A stretch of DNA of 64,000 nt from Nitrospirota bacterium (GCA_016215115.1 JACRLN010000015.1:1-64000), one strand, 5' to 3'; counted from the first letter of the stretch, positions 1 through 9,372 are shown. Notes: generated by a model from the sequence alone, not told the origin. Numbers and translations: made by a program.

Positions 1-146
1 AGTCAAGATAAAAAACACGATAAATGAAAACAACTAATTGATTCGGAAGATTAAATGGAATTTAAGCAGAGATAAGCAAACTTTGCGGCTATTTATTTAA
101 TGGAATGGTTACAATTACCCCCCGTCACTGAATGGTTACTGAAACT

Positions 147-1673
147 TTATCCACCCTTCATCACAAAAAGCGGCGCATGATTTGAGGTGAATATTGGGGG
201 GTCGTTTTTCAGTATTTCTGAAACAACCCTGTTTCTTTTGAATTCGCTATCCAGAAACCGCCGCGCCTGCTTTCTGTCCCAGCCTCTTGGATGCTTAAAG
301 TCTGTATAGAGGGAAAGGTCTCCTTCATAAAAACAGTTGGTTTCGAATTCCCCTGCTTCAGGTCCGCACATCGGCATATTGAATAGTGCAAGGTTTAAAA
401 ATCTGATTTCATTTTTGTGTCTGACAACAAATTCAAGGGTCTTCCGAGCTTCTATTAATGTCTCTGCCGGCGTACCGAAGAGAAGATAGACATACGCAGC
501 AATCCCTGCATTTCTCAGTGTCTTTAAAGCTAAAGAGGCCGTCTCAAGATTGATCCCCTTCCGCATTTTGTCGAGCACTCCCTGCTCTCCTGATTCAAGA
601 CCGAGTTTGAGCATCACACATCCTGACTTTTTCAGGGCCATGCAGAAATCAGTATCCGTCAACAGTTTGCTGATACGCGCAAAACCATACCATGGAATAC
701 GTAACGGATTCTCTGCGAGCCTCTTTAAAAGTGCAGTGCTTACAGAGTTGTCTAACAGATGAACCATGACCGGGTTTATTTTTGCAATCAAAGTATCGAT
801 ATCACTTGTCACCATCTCAACAGGTGTGGGAATATAAGGATTATCCTCAGCCCTTTCAGGGCAGAATGAACATTTGTTCCAGTAACATCCGCTTGAAGCG
901 CTGTATGGCAGGATCAGCCCCGGAGACAGGTATTCATTTAAAGGCAGGAAATCATAATCTGGTGTGAAGTGTTTTTCCTCAATCCCTTCAATTTCCAAAA
1001 TCGAAAGCAATTGATATTCCCCGGGTCCTGCAACAAGATGATCTACCAGTCCACTGAACGGGTTTTTCCATTTTTTATTTTTCGACCATGAGGTCACAAG
1101 TCCTCCACCGAGCACGATGTTCAGACCGGGGAATTCTTTTCTCAGAAAACCAACCATCGCAAACGTACACAGTGCCTGGCTTAAATAATTCAGGGAAAAT
1201 CCGATTACAGAGGAACTTCCTCTCTGAACAAGCTCCGGCAGCCTTTTTATGAAGTACGGATAAAAAGGATTATGCTCAGGTTTTTCAGCCGCCCTGATCA
1301 GGTCGTTACTTCTCAGAGGAGAAAGTTTCTGATGATGGAAATCTGCAAGACCGAAAGTGAACCCGTTATCTATTGACATCTCAACTGCGCGGTTCAGGTC
1401 CATGACGGCACGCATGTAACGGTCAATAGAATGATAGATTTCCCAGTCCTTAAGTGAAGCATGATTTTTAGATACATTGCGGAATGCGCGCGCTGTCCAT
1501 CTGTCAGACGGGCTGACAGCCTGTCGCGGATTGTTTATCACATAAAGAAGCGACTCTAAATTTGCGTCAAGAACGGCATGTTTAATTTTATGCTGATTAA
1601 GCGCGCCTGAAAGCCTTGCCAGTCCTGCCGGAGGCTCACAAGGCTTTGCGACAGGGGGATGAATAAGTATCAT
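147..1673 (-). CDS. B12-binding-type radical SAM protein
   Basis: A 508-residue protein. The N-terminus (ILIHPPVAKPCEPPAGLARL) resembles the cobalamin-binding Rossmann fold that precedes many radical SAM domains. The cluster motif is at about residues 262-270 (SGCYWNKCSFCPE), with Cx4Cx2C spacing instead of the usual Cx3Cx2C. Downstream LKLGLESGEQGVLDKMRKG and YLLFGTPAET are typical of B12-type radical SAM enzymes (SAM-binding strands and TIM-barrel end). The substrate cannot be told from sequence. The gene is convergent with nothing visible to its left and lies after the toxin gene on the same strand with a 13-nt gap, so co-transcription is possible. Family assignment is firm; the reaction is unknown. 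Confidence 0.85.
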   Translation of the reverse strand: MILIHPPVAKPCEPPAGLARLSGALNQHKIKHAVLDANLESLLYVINNPRQAVSPSDRWTARAFRNVSKNHASLKDWEIYHSIDRYMRAVMDLNRAVEMSIDNGFTFGLADFHHQKLSPLRSNDLIRAAEKPEHNPFYPYFIKRLPELVQRGSSSVIGFSLNYLSQALCTFAMVGFLRKEFPGLNIVLGGGLVTSWSKNKKWKNPFSGLVDHLVAGPGEYQLLSILEIEGIEEKHFTPDYDFLPLNEYLSPGLILPYSASSGCYWNKCSFCPERAEDNPYIPTPVEMVTSDIDTLIAKINPVMVHLLDNSVSTALLKRLAENPLRIPWYGFARISKLLTDTDFCMALKKSGCVMLKLGLESGEQGVLDKMRKGINLETASLALKTLRNAGIAAYVYLLFGTPAETLIEARKTLEFVVRHKNEIRFLNLALFNMPMCGPEAGEFETNCFYEGDLSLYTDFKHPRGWDRKQARRFLDSEFKRNRVVSEILKNDPPIFTSNHAPLFVMKGG

Positions 1674-1686
1674 AGTTAATTGATTG

Positions 1687-2013
1687 TTATTGGAGCCCTA
1701 CGGCAACGCTTAGTGCATCATCTAATTGTTCAATTTTTTCAGTAGAGAGCAGGCCGACAAAATGCCTGAGGGATGCTTTTGGAATGCTGATGAGTTCGTC
1801 GCAGTGGACGCTGCTTTCATGCTTTAAACCATCTTCAATACCGACTCTTACTTGTGTGGATAACCCGTCATAGGTTGAATAAATGGGGGCGCAGATTACT
1901 GTTGAATACTTTGAATTAATCAATACCTGGCGGCTTACGATTACAAATACACGGAATTTTTTAGGATCGTTGGGAGAGCCTTTGTATACCCGATAAAGGT
2001 CGCCGCGCTTCAT
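1687..2013 (-). CDS. MazF/PemK-family endoribonuclease toxin
   Basis: A 108-residue protein with the CcdB/PemK barrel signature: [20 protein letters not shown] at the start, then [12 protein letters not shown] and VICAPIYST. MazF toxins are sequence-specific mRNA interferases. It overlaps the upstream antitoxin gene by 4 nt (ATGA), the normal toxin-antitoxin arrangement for translational coupling. Length matches the family. Which RNA motif is cut cannot be read from sequence. Confidence 0.88.
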   Translation of the reverse strand: MKRGDLYRVYKGSPNDPKKFRVFVIVSRQVLINSKYSTVICAPIYSTYDGLSTQVRVGIEDGLKHESSVHCDELISIPKASLRHFVGLLSTEKIEQLDDALSVAVGLQ

Positions 2014-2240
2014 AAATCTATTTGATATAACAGAACGTCTTCAGCTTCCCTGTTCAGTTTATCAGCTTTTTTATTGAGAATATCGAGGTCTCTCTGATTC
2101 CTCTCTTTTCGTGACTGCTTTTCCATATAGTCTCTTACGGCTCTCTCGATAAATTCCGACCTCTTTTGATGTTCGCCCAGCATCTCATCAATGCCGTGGA
2201 TGAGTTCTTCCGATAGTGTTATAGATGTCTTGACTTTCAT
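2010..2240 (-). CDS. Ribbon-helix-helix antitoxin (MazE/CopG type)
   Basis: About 76 residues. The first 35 ([20 protein letters not shown] and following) match a CopG/MetJ ribbon-helix-helix DNA-binding domain, and the Lys/Glu-rich C-terminal helix would wrap the toxin. I start it at 2240: the upstream in-frame ATG at 2276 would lie on the -35 box of a strong promoter, whereas 2240 follows that promoter by 7 nt and matches the family start. It presumably neutralises the MazF-like protein and represses its own promoter. Confidence 0.85.
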   Translation of the reverse strand: MKVKTSITLSEELIHGIDEMLGEHQKRSEFIERAVRDYMEKQSRKERNQRDLDILNKKADKLNREAEDVLLYQIDL

Positions 2241-2247
2241 ACTACTT

Positions 2248-2276
2248 ATGATACTACCTTTGTCTTGCCATGTCAA
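2248..2276 (-). promoter_or_regulatory. Promoter of the toxin-antitoxin pair
   Basis: On the minus strand TTGACA (2276-2271) is followed after exactly 17 nt by TATCAT (2253-2248). Only 7 nt separate the -10 box from the antitoxin ATG at 2240, so the transcript would be leaderless or nearly so. TAGTATCA and TAGTATGA form an imperfect direct repeat over the -10 and start, a plausible operator for the ribbon-helix-helix protein. Confidence 0.6.
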
Positions 2277-3751
2277 ACGTTTTTATCTATAAATGCGTCC
2301 CTCAATAATTTGCTCTGTCTCTCAAATGCCTGCCGCGGGTTTTTAGGGTCTTTCATGAGGGAGATCTCCTGTGTGATGAGCCGCGCGAGGTTTAGGATGT
2401 GAGTATCTATTTTTGAGGATTCTCTTTTGTAAAGGGGATGATCCCTGTTTATATAAATCGTTGTCTCTTCTGAAAATACCTCTGCCCCGTCTTCTCCGAA
2501 GCTGTCCACACATATTGAGACGCCTATATCGCCGAACTTCATCCTCTTGATTACCGCATTTGGCGTCAATTGTTTTACTTTAGGTTTCTTCTTTCTCTTC
2601 TTTTTCGGTTCTTCAGATTTAACAGTTTGATCGGTTGGAACAGTTGAAACGTTTGGAACAGTTTCCTTTGCTGTCATTGCTGCACCGCCGATTCCTTTTG
2701 TTTCTTCTCCAACCGGAAAGGTCCCAAATGGAGACAAATCAGGATTTGCAACCAATGCCTTATATATTTTTTGAAGAGCCTCTTTGAGCGCCCGGCTGAC
2801 TTTTCTTCCTTCCTTCTTGCCTGACAGCTTTTGAAGGATGTTCTTTACATCTCCAATGACCCTTCTCATAACATTAAGAAATGCCTCATATTCAGGTGAG
2901 TCCTTTATGAAGCCGGTCCTGTCGCTTGTAATGAGAAGAAAGTCGGCATTTACTTCTCCTGCTATCCGCGCCATTGTCTTCCCCCATGTCTCCATGCCAA
3001 AAAATTCTCGTCTTACCGTCACCTGTTTTACTTTTATTTCAATTCCGAGTTCCTTGATTGAAGATGCTGTTTCAGGGAGTATGATTATCTCTCCTGTAAT
3101 AGGCCCGAAAGGAGTTCCTTCAAGAAACGGGATTCTGTGCCCTGAAAGACTTCTCGGAGTAATTGTATGTCCATTGAGTCTTACCCTGAAATGAGGGGCC
3201 TTGAGCGGCGTGCCTTCGATTATCTTTGCTTCAATATCCTTTGGATCAAACTTCTTGTTCAGTCCTGCGAGCATGACAGTTGTGCCGTCTGTTTTTCTAA
3301 AATCAGGCGGAAGGATCTCAAACGGAAGTTGCCACACATTCTCTGCCTTTTCCCATTCTTCCTTATCAAATATAACCCTTCCTACAAAATCACCGTTCTT
3401 GGTTATTACCTCAAACCTTTTCGCCGCGGAGAGGGTTGCAAATTTTCCTATCCCGAACTGCCCGATCCTGTCCCTTCCGTAAACCGGGGATTTCGGCGAA
3501 TAGAGTTTTTGCTGGGAGCCTATATTGAAATACTGCCTGAGACCATCCCTGTCCATCCCGCTTCCGTTATCTCTGATTTCAATAATATCCTCACCGATAA
3601 TGATCTCAACAAGAGTTGCATCAGCATCATAGGCGTTGTTCACAATCTCCCTCACAAACTCAATGCTCTCTGTGTAAAGCCTTTCGCCGATGGTGATGAT
3701 ATGGCTTTTGTCAATGGTGACAGTGATGAATTCGCTGTTGTTTGTGTTCAT
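2273..3751 (-). CDS. GHKL (Hsp90/MutL/MORC-like) ATPase
   Basis: A 492-residue protein with an N-terminal HATPase fold: N-box EIVNNAYDADA (about residues 36-46), G1 box IRDNGSGMD (about 58-66), and G2 box GQFGIGKFATLSA (about 97-109). These bind ATP-Mg in Hsp90, MutL and MORC proteins. The middle has a transducer-like beta region, then a Lys-rich linker (KKKRKKKPK, about residue 388). No kinase phosphoacceptor is seen. Standalone GHKL ATPases of this layout occur in repair and defence contexts; here it directly precedes the toxin-antitoxin genes. Function is unknown. Confidence 0.75.
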   Translation of the reverse strand: MNTNNSEFITVTIDKSHIITIGERLYTESIEFVREIVNNAYDADATLVEIIIGEDIIEIRDNGSGMDRDGLRQYFNIGSQQKLYSPKSPVYGRDRIGQFGIGKFATLSAAKRFEVITKNGDFVGRVIFDKEEWEKAENVWQLPFEILPPDFRKTDGTTVMLAGLNKKFDPKDIEAKIIEGTPLKAPHFRVRLNGHTITPRSLSGHRIPFLEGTPFGPITGEIIILPETASSIKELGIEIKVKQVTVRREFFGMETWGKTMARIAGEVNADFLLITSDRTGFIKDSPEYEAFLNVMRRVIGDVKNILQKLSGKKEGRKVSRALKEALQKIYKALVANPDLSPFGTFPVGEETKGIGGAAMTAKETVPNVSTVPTDQTVKSEEPKKKRKKKPKVKQLTPNAVIKRMKFGDIGVSICVDSFGEDGAEVFSEETTIYINRDHPLYKRESSKIDTHILNLARLITQEISLMKDPKNPRQAFERQSKLLRDAFIDKNV

Positions 3752-3823
3752 GGGATTTTTTAAGATACTACAAAAGAGCTTTGTTATGCCAGAGGTTTCA
3801 ATAAAAATCTATACATAAAATTG

Positions 3824-3844
3824 CTATAATACAGTATATTATAG
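3824..3844 (+). promoter_or_regulatory. Candidate alaS promoter/dyad
   Basis: CTATAATA and TATTATAG form a perfect 8-bp inverted repeat with a 5-nt loop. The left arm contains a consensus TATAAT (3825-3830), 52 nt before alaS. No good -35 box is seen at the right distance, so this could be an activator-dependent promoter or chance in an AT-rich gap. Confidence 0.35.
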
Positions 3845-3881
3845 CCAAGTCAGGTTTTATTTATACCTGGTAAATTAAGTT

Positions 3882-6515
3882 ATGGAAAGCAAAAAAGTAA
3901 GACAACTGTTTCTGGATTTCTTCAGGGAAAAGGGACACGAGATTGTTCCCAGTTCGCCCCTTCTGCCGAAAGATGACCCGACGCTTCTCTTTACGAACGC
4001 AGGTATGGTGCAGTTCAAGTCCGTTTTTTTAGGAGAAGAGACAAGGCCGTATAAACGGGCCGTGACGGTGCAGAAATGCCTCCGCGCAGGCGGCAAGCAT
4101 AATGACCTTGAGAACGTCGGAAGAACTGCTCGCCATCATACATTTTTTGAGATGCTTGGCAATTTCTCTTTCGGAGACTATTTCAAAAAAGAGGCGACAG
4201 AATGGGCCTGGGAATTATTGACGGAACGGTTGAAACTTCCGGTTGATAAACTCTATATCACCGTTTATGAAAAAGATGATGAAGCGGCGGAGATATGGAG
4301 GAATCACGTTGGTGTTCCAGCTGAGAGGATTTACAGACTCGGCAAAAAGGACAATTTCTGGCAGATGGGCGACACCGGTCCATGCGGGCCCTGTTCAGAA
4401 ATACTGATTGACCAGGGCGAAGAAGTGGGCTGCGGCAGACCTGACTGCAAGGTTGGATGTGACTGCGACAGGTATCTTGAGATATGGAATCTCGTTTTTA
4501 TGCAATATAACAGGGATTCATCTGGACAATTAATCCCTTTGCCGAAACCAAGCATTGACACAGGCATGGGAATTGAAAGATTATCCGCTGTGCTTCAGGG
4601 CAAACATAATAATTTTGACTCGGACCTCTTCATGCCGATTATCAGAACCGTGGGAAACATCTCCGGCAGGAAATACGGCATTGATCCCTCAACGAATGTC
4701 TCCATGCGGGTAATCGCAGACCATATACGGTCAGCGGCTTTTGTCATTTCAGAGGGATTGTTCCCTTCCAATGAAGGCAGAGGATATGTTCTCAGAAGGA
4801 TTATAAGAAGGGCTGCAAGACATGGTTTCATGCTCGGGATCGAAAATCCCTTTCTATATAATGTACTGGACACGGTATATGAAATCATGTCAGAGACATA
4901 TCCTGAACTCCTTGAGAATACGGACAGAAGCAAAAAAATACTAAAATTAGAAGAGGAGAGGTTTGCGCATACCCTTTCATCAGGGATGGGAATATTGAAT
5001 AAACTGATGGATGAACTGAAGTCATCAGGCAAAAATATAATTCCCGGCGCAGAACTTTTTAAATTATACGATACGTTCGGATTCCCTCTGGACCTTGCGC
5101 ACGATATTGCAGAAGACAACAAGCTCAACATAGATCTGAAAGGCTTTAATGATGAAATGGAGCTTCAGAAAACGCGCGCACGGGCCTCGTGGGTTGGAGA
5201 GGAAGAAATTACAGGCGTTTACCGGGAGATTAAAAAACAATCCGGCGCCACACAATTCCTCGGTTACGAAACATTGCAGTCAGACGGCACAATTGTTGCC
5301 CTTATAAAAAACAGGGAGCCTGTTGACGAGGCAAAAGAAAGAGATGAGGTTGAGATAATTTTAGCTAAAACTCCATTCTATGGCGAGTCAGGCGGACAGG
5401 TCGGAGACCGTGGAATTCTTAAGGCGAACGGATTAAAGATTGAGGTGCTGGACACAAAGAAATTCAGTGATATACTTATTCATAATGCTGTAGTGAAAAA
5501 GGGAACAGTCAAAAAAGGTATGACAGTTTCTGCGGCAGTTGATGAAAACAGAAGAAAATCCATTATGCGCAACCACACGGCAACGCACCTGCTTCATTCG
5601 GCATTGCGGGCTGTCCTGGGGGACCATATCAAACAGGCTGGTTCGCTTGTGGCTTCTGACAGATTCAGGTTTGATTTTACTCATTTCTATGCGATGGAGG
5701 ACGGAGAGATTAACGAAGTAGAAGAAATTGTAAATGAAAAGATACTTGAAAATCTTCCCGTCCACAAGTCAACGACAACCCTTGATGATGCAATATCCAA
5801 AGGGGTGACAGCTCTTTTTGGCGAAAAATACGGAGAAACAGTGAGAGTTGTAAAAGCAGGAGACTTTTCTGCCGAGCTCTGTGGCGGAACGCATTGTTAC
5901 GCAACAGGGGAGATTGGTTTATTCAAAATAATCTCGGAAGGAAGCGTTGCAGCGGGGATAAGAAGAATAGAGGCAGTCACGGGATTCCCGGCAATTGAGT
6001 TTTATAAGACACGTGAAAATGAGTTGAGAAAGACTGCCGGTTTGCTGAAAGTCCCTGAACAAAAGGTTTCAGAAAGGGTGGAGAAAATTATCGGAGAATT
6101 AAAGCAGCAGGAGAAGGAGCTTGATAAATTCAACCAGAAAGCAGTCAAAGGTAAAGTAGATGCTATCCTTGAAGGCGCTGTTCCTATTGACGGCATAAAG
6201 GTGCTGGCCCATAAAATTGACGGGCTTGATATGAAAGCATTACGGGACCTTTCGGATGCATTAAGAAACAAGATGAGTTCAGGCATTATTCTGCTTGCCT
6301 CTGCACTTGATGGGCAGGCATACTACGTCTCCACTGTATCAAAAGATTTGCTTTCACGTTTTCATGCAGGAGAGATCCTTAAGACAGTTACAGGCGGAAA
6401 AGGCGGCGGAAGGCCGGATATGGCACAGGGCGGAACTAAGGACGTGGAAGGGATAGATAAGGCGATCGGTTTGGTTGTTGAGATAGTCAGAAAAACTGTA
6501 AGCAGTATGCACTAA
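3882..6515 (+). CDS. alaS: Alanyl-tRNA synthetase
   Basis: 877 residues, full length. It charges tRNA-Ala with alanine in the cytoplasm. The class II catalytic domain begins VRQLFLDFFREKGHEIVPSS; motif 2 is at RTARHHTFFEMLGNFSFGDY. The editing domain has the zinc motifs NHTATHLLHS (about residue 563) and CGGTHC (about 666), followed by the C-Ala domain with a GGKGGGRPDMAQGG end. All editing ligands are present. The gene follows a 130-nt gap and is divergent from the GHKL ATPase gene. Confidence 0.98.
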   Translation: MESKKVRQLFLDFFREKGHEIVPSSPLLPKDDPTLLFTNAGMVQFKSVFLGEETRPYKRAVTVQKCLRAGGKHNDLENVGRTARHHTFFEMLGNFSFGDYFKKEATEWAWELLTERLKLPVDKLYITVYEKDDEAAEIWRNHVGVPAERIYRLGKKDNFWQMGDTGPCGPCSEILIDQGEEVGCGRPDCKVGCDCDRYLEIWNLVFMQYNRDSSGQLIPLPKPSIDTGMGIERLSAVLQGKHNNFDSDLFMPIIRTVGNISGRKYGIDPSTNVSMRVIADHIRSAAFVISEGLFPSNEGRGYVLRRIIRRAARHGFMLGIENPFLYNVLDTVYEIMSETYPELLENTDRSKKILKLEEERFAHTLSSGMGILNKLMDELKSSGKNIIPGAELFKLYDTFGFPLDLAHDIAEDNKLNIDLKGFNDEMELQKTRARASWVGEEEITGVYREIKKQSGATQFLGYETLQSDGTIVALIKNREPVDEAKERDEVEIILAKTPFYGESGGQVGDRGILKANGLKIEVLDTKKFSDILIHNAVVKKGTVKKGMTVSAAVDENRRKSIMRNHTATHLLHSALRAVLGDHIKQAGSLVASDRFRFDFTHFYAMEDGEINEVEEIVNEKILENLPVHKSTTTLDDAISKGVTALFGEKYGETVRVVKAGDFSAELCGGTHCYATGEIGLFKIISEGSVAAGIRRIEAVTGFPAIEFYKTRENELRKTAGLLKVPEQKVSERVEKIIGELKQQEKELDKFNQKAVKGKVDAILEGAVPIDGIKVLAHKIDGLDMKALRDLSDALRNKMSSGIILLASALDGQAYYVSTVSKDLLSRFHAGEILKTVTGGKGGGRPDMAQGGTKDVEGIDKAIGLVVEIVRKTVSSMH

Positions 6516-6600
6516 GGAGTATGCAGAGGGACCCAATGCTAATCCCACCGACTGCTAACTCCTTACTGCCTACTGCTTACTAAATAAAAAAGGAGGGAAT

Positions 6601-6903
6601 ATGACTCTTAATGAGATCGTTCATAAGGCATTGATGGCTGGACTTGGAGTGCCTGAAAAAATGAAAGAAATGGTTGATGATCTGGTAAAAAAAGGAGAAT
6701 TAAGTGAATCACAGGGCGCCAAGCTTGTGAAGGAATGGTCGGACAAGGCGAGCAAGACCGGTGAGGATGTCACCAAAAACATAACATCCTTTATAGACAA
6801 GACCCTTGAGAAAATGAACATCCCGACAAGAGAAGAAGTTGAAAAAATCGAAAAGAAAATAACAGCTCTTTCGGCACGGGTGAAGAAGCTTGAGGGAGCT
6901 TAG
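6601..6903 (+). CDS. Phasin-like coiled-coil protein
   Basis: 100 residues, strongly helical. The C-terminus is a heptad-like coiled coil (VEKIEKKITALSARVKKLEG), as in the phasin/PhaF-like (poly-granule-associated) family often found beside UbiB-family kinases. A strong ribosome site (AGGAGGGA) precedes the ATG. The usual role is granule or membrane-surface association; no PHA synthase is in view, so granule binding is unproven. The next gene on the strand is the UbiB-like kinase. Confidence 0.65.
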   Translation: MTLNEIVHKALMAGLGVPEKMKEMVDDLVKKGELSESQGAKLVKEWSDKASKTGEDVTKNITSFIDKTLEKMNIPTREEVEKIEKKITALSARVKKLEGA

Positions 6904-6938
6904 TAAACTGAATAAGCATTTGAAATTGTAAACTTGTT

Positions 6939-7005
6939 GTCATTCCGGCTTGTCCGGAATCTTTCCCTACAAATAAAAAACAGATTCCCGACAAGCGGGA
7001 ATGAC
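6939..7005. repeat. GTCATTCC-type dispersed inverted repeat, copy 1
   Basis: An imperfect palindrome starting GTCATTCCGG and ending GGGAATGAC, with an internal second hairpin. Related copies lie at 30222, 34902, 38708, 39787, 57151 and 57390, and partial ones at 41116 and 63569. It sits in the phasin-ubiB gap. Confidence 0.8.
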
Positions 7006-7073
7006 GTTTGTACTGTCATGAACAGTAAATAATGAATGTGAAATTTAAACATTCTATTATGCAATAATTTTAA

Positions 7074-8786
7074 ATGGCTATAACGAGATTCCTCAGATAC
7101 TGGCAGACATACAAGAATATCAGACGTATCAAACAAATAGTCAATGTTTTCCTCAGACATGGCTTCGGGCAATTTATTGAGCGTGCAAATCTGTATCGCT
7201 TTGTCCCTCTGAGAACAAAATTCAAGTTCTTCAACCGCTGGGAAAAGCTTGAAAAGCACACTATTCCTGAAAGATTAAGGTTGGCTTTCAGCGAACTGGG
7301 TCCATCCTTTATAAAGCTCGCCCAGATACTTTCATCACGACCTGACCTCATCACCACCGAATATGCAGATGAACTGAAAAAACTTCAGGACAAAGTACCG
7401 CCGTTTCCCTCTGATGAGGCCGTTCATATTATTGAATCTGAACTGAACATATCGCTAAAAGAAGTGTTTACAGAATTTGAAGATATTCCTGTCGCTGCAG
7501 CCTCTATTGCTCAGGTCCATTATGCCACTCTGAAAACAGGCGAGAAGGTGATCGTCAAAGTCCAGAGGCCCGATATACGCGAAATTATAGAGGACGATAT
7601 AACCATCCTGACAGCCATTGCCCGTCTAATGGTGAAATATATTCCTGAGAGCAAGCTCTTTGACCCTGAAGGAATAGTAAACGAATTCGCCAGGACCGTA
7701 AAAAAAGAGCTGGATTTTATCGCAGAGGCAAAGAATGCACAGCGCTTTAAAAGGAACTTTATAGAGAACCATAAGATCTGCATCCCTACGATTTATTCCA
7801 ATCTGTTATCAGAGAAAGTAATCGTAATGGAAAGGCTCGAAGGCGTAAGGATAGACGACATAAGCGGGATCAACGCACTCGGAATGGACAAATCAGAACT
7901 TGCAAGGACCGGTGTGGACGCTTATTTTAAAATGATGTTTGAAGATGGTTTTTTCCACGCAGACCCTCACCCCGGAAATATTTTTGTCATGACAGACGGA
8001 AGAATAGGCCTCATGGACTTCGGAATAGTAGGGTGGCTGACACCCGACATGAAGGAAAGCATTGCAAGCGTTTTCCTTGCGCTTTTCAACAGGAAATTTG
8101 ACGACCTTATCGATCAATATATAGAACTCGGGATGGTTACCGGAGAAGTTGATTTCGATGAGTTTAGAAGGGCCCTTAAAAAAGACCTTGTTGACATTCT
8201 GGAACCGCTTTATGACCTTACTATTTCAGAGGTGAACTTCCCTGAATATCTTGAACTGCTTACACGCCTTGTTATAAAACACGGCTTAAAAGTGCCGTCG
8301 GAGCTAATGCTTTTAAATAAAACCATACTTATACTCGACAATATCGGCAGGCAGCTCGATCCATCCTTTAACGCCATAACAGTTGCTGAGCCTTATGCGG
8401 CGAAACTAATAAAGAAACGGCTTAGTCCTAAAAGCATACTCGAAAGGACAAAGGAGAATCTGTCGAATATCAGCAATATGTTTATAGAGACACCGAAACA
8501 TTTAAACAGGTTATTAAGGAAAACTCTCCGCGATGAGGTAAGTATTAATTTTAATCCTGTAGGGCTGGACAAGTTGATCAAAGACATAGACCGTTCAAGC
8601 AACCGGCTTGCCTTCAGCATAATCGTAGCAGCTATCATCCTGGGTTCGTCCATGCTGATACAATCAAATATTGATATCGGCGGAAGAATCTGGGGGTTGC
8701 CTACAATAGGGGCCATAGGGTTTTTAGTGGCTTTTTTGCTTGGTATAAGATTGTTAATATCAATTATTAAATCGGGCAGGCTGTAA
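7074..8786 (+). CDS. UbiB/ABC1-family atypical kinase (AarF type)
   Basis: 570 residues. The alanine-rich loop AAASIAQVHYA replaces the glycine loop of ordinary kinases. VIVKVQRPD holds the ATP lysine, HADPHPGNIF is the catalytic loop and LMDFGIVGW the metal-binding DFG. Two hydrophobic segments near the C-terminus (about residues 515-565) anchor it in the membrane. UbiB proteins support ubiquinone or other isoprenoid-lipid handling. The family's KxGQ motif reads KLAQ here (about residue 83). No other ubi gene is nearby. Confidence 0.9.
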   Translation: MAITRFLRYWQTYKNIRRIKQIVNVFLRHGFGQFIERANLYRFVPLRTKFKFFNRWEKLEKHTIPERLRLAFSELGPSFIKLAQILSSRPDLITTEYADELKKLQDKVPPFPSDEAVHIIESELNISLKEVFTEFEDIPVAAASIAQVHYATLKTGEKVIVKVQRPDIREIIEDDITILTAIARLMVKYIPESKLFDPEGIVNEFARTVKKELDFIAEAKNAQRFKRNFIENHKICIPTIYSNLLSEKVIVMERLEGVRIDDISGINALGMDKSELARTGVDAYFKMMFEDGFFHADPHPGNIFVMTDGRIGLMDFGIVGWLTPDMKESIASVFLALFNRKFDDLIDQYIELGMVTGEVDFDEFRRALKKDLVDILEPLYDLTISEVNFPEYLELLTRLVIKHGLKVPSELMLLNKTILILDNIGRQLDPSFNAITVAEPYAAKLIKKRLSPKSILERTKENLSNISNMFIETPKHLNRLLRKTLRDEVSINFNPVGLDKLIKDIDRSSNRLAFSIIVAAIILGSSMLIQSNIDIGGRIWGLPTIGAIGFLVAFLLGIRLLISIIKSGRL

Positions 8787-8833
8787 CTGATCAACAGTTT
8801 TAATTTATGAATAGTCATCAATCCAGAGAACAT

Positions 8834-8861
8834 GTAGGGGCAATTCATGAATTGCCCCTAC
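8834..8861. repeat. Perfect 28-bp palindrome (GTAGGGGCAATTCA family)
   Basis: GTAGGGGCAATTCA followed directly by its exact reverse complement. An identical 28-mer lies inside the ccoI coding sequence at 61457-61484. Related GTAGGGGCG palindromes are at 39032, 56211 and 56441. Confidence 0.9.
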
Positions 8862-8934
8862 TGGATTCCGCAACAAGTGCAGAATGACAAAATCGGGACT
8901 TGTATTGATAAACAATTCGGGGAGGTAAAAAAAC

Positions 8935-9372
8935 ATGACCATAGAAGAACTAAAAAATTACCTTGAGCAGGAATTCGGGAATATCGACAGGATTGTTAAT
9001 GAACTCTTTTCGCTATATAAGCCGGACAAATCCGAATATACACTTGCTGAGCAGGCAGCGGTAGCCGCCTTTATTGTGAATATATACAGCGGTATTGAAA
9101 AGATTTTAAAGCAGATGCTGCTTTATGATAAACTGGATGTTCAGAACTCTCCTGAGTGGCATGAGAAGGTACTGAGAAAATCCAGCGAGATCGGCATACT
9201 GCCTCCAGACCTGTTTAAGATATTATCAAGCTACCTCGAGTTCCGCAATTATTTTATATATACATATGTCTTCAACATTAAATGGGAAAACATAACGGCT
9301 CTTGCTGACACGGTTAATGATGTAGTCGGAAAGCTCAGGTCCGAGATTAACGAATATATCCAGTCGATTTGA
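8935..9372 (+). CDS. HEPN/HepT-like protein, orphan
   Basis: 145 residues, all helical, with a good ribosome site (GGGGAGGT). The segment EFRNYFIYTY near residue 104 corresponds to the HepT RNxLVHxY signature, but the catalytic His position is Tyr. HepT toxins are RNases or AMPylation targets paired with a MNT nucleotidyltransferase; no such gene is adjacent. It is either a structural HEPN protein or an inactive toxin. The family call rests on this motif and helical pattern only. Confidence 0.5.
   Translation: MTIEELKNYLEQEFGNIDRIVNELFSLYKPDKSEYTLAEQAAVAAFIVNIYSGIEKILKQMLLYDKLDVQNSPEWHEKVLRKSSEIGILPPDLFKILSSYLEFRNYFIYTYVFNIKWENITALADTVNDVVGKLRSEINEYIQSI

Noticed and set aside
3882-6515. Several 60-180 codon frames antisense to alaS
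   Set aside because: They are shadows of a highly conserved gene and lack start signals or family features.
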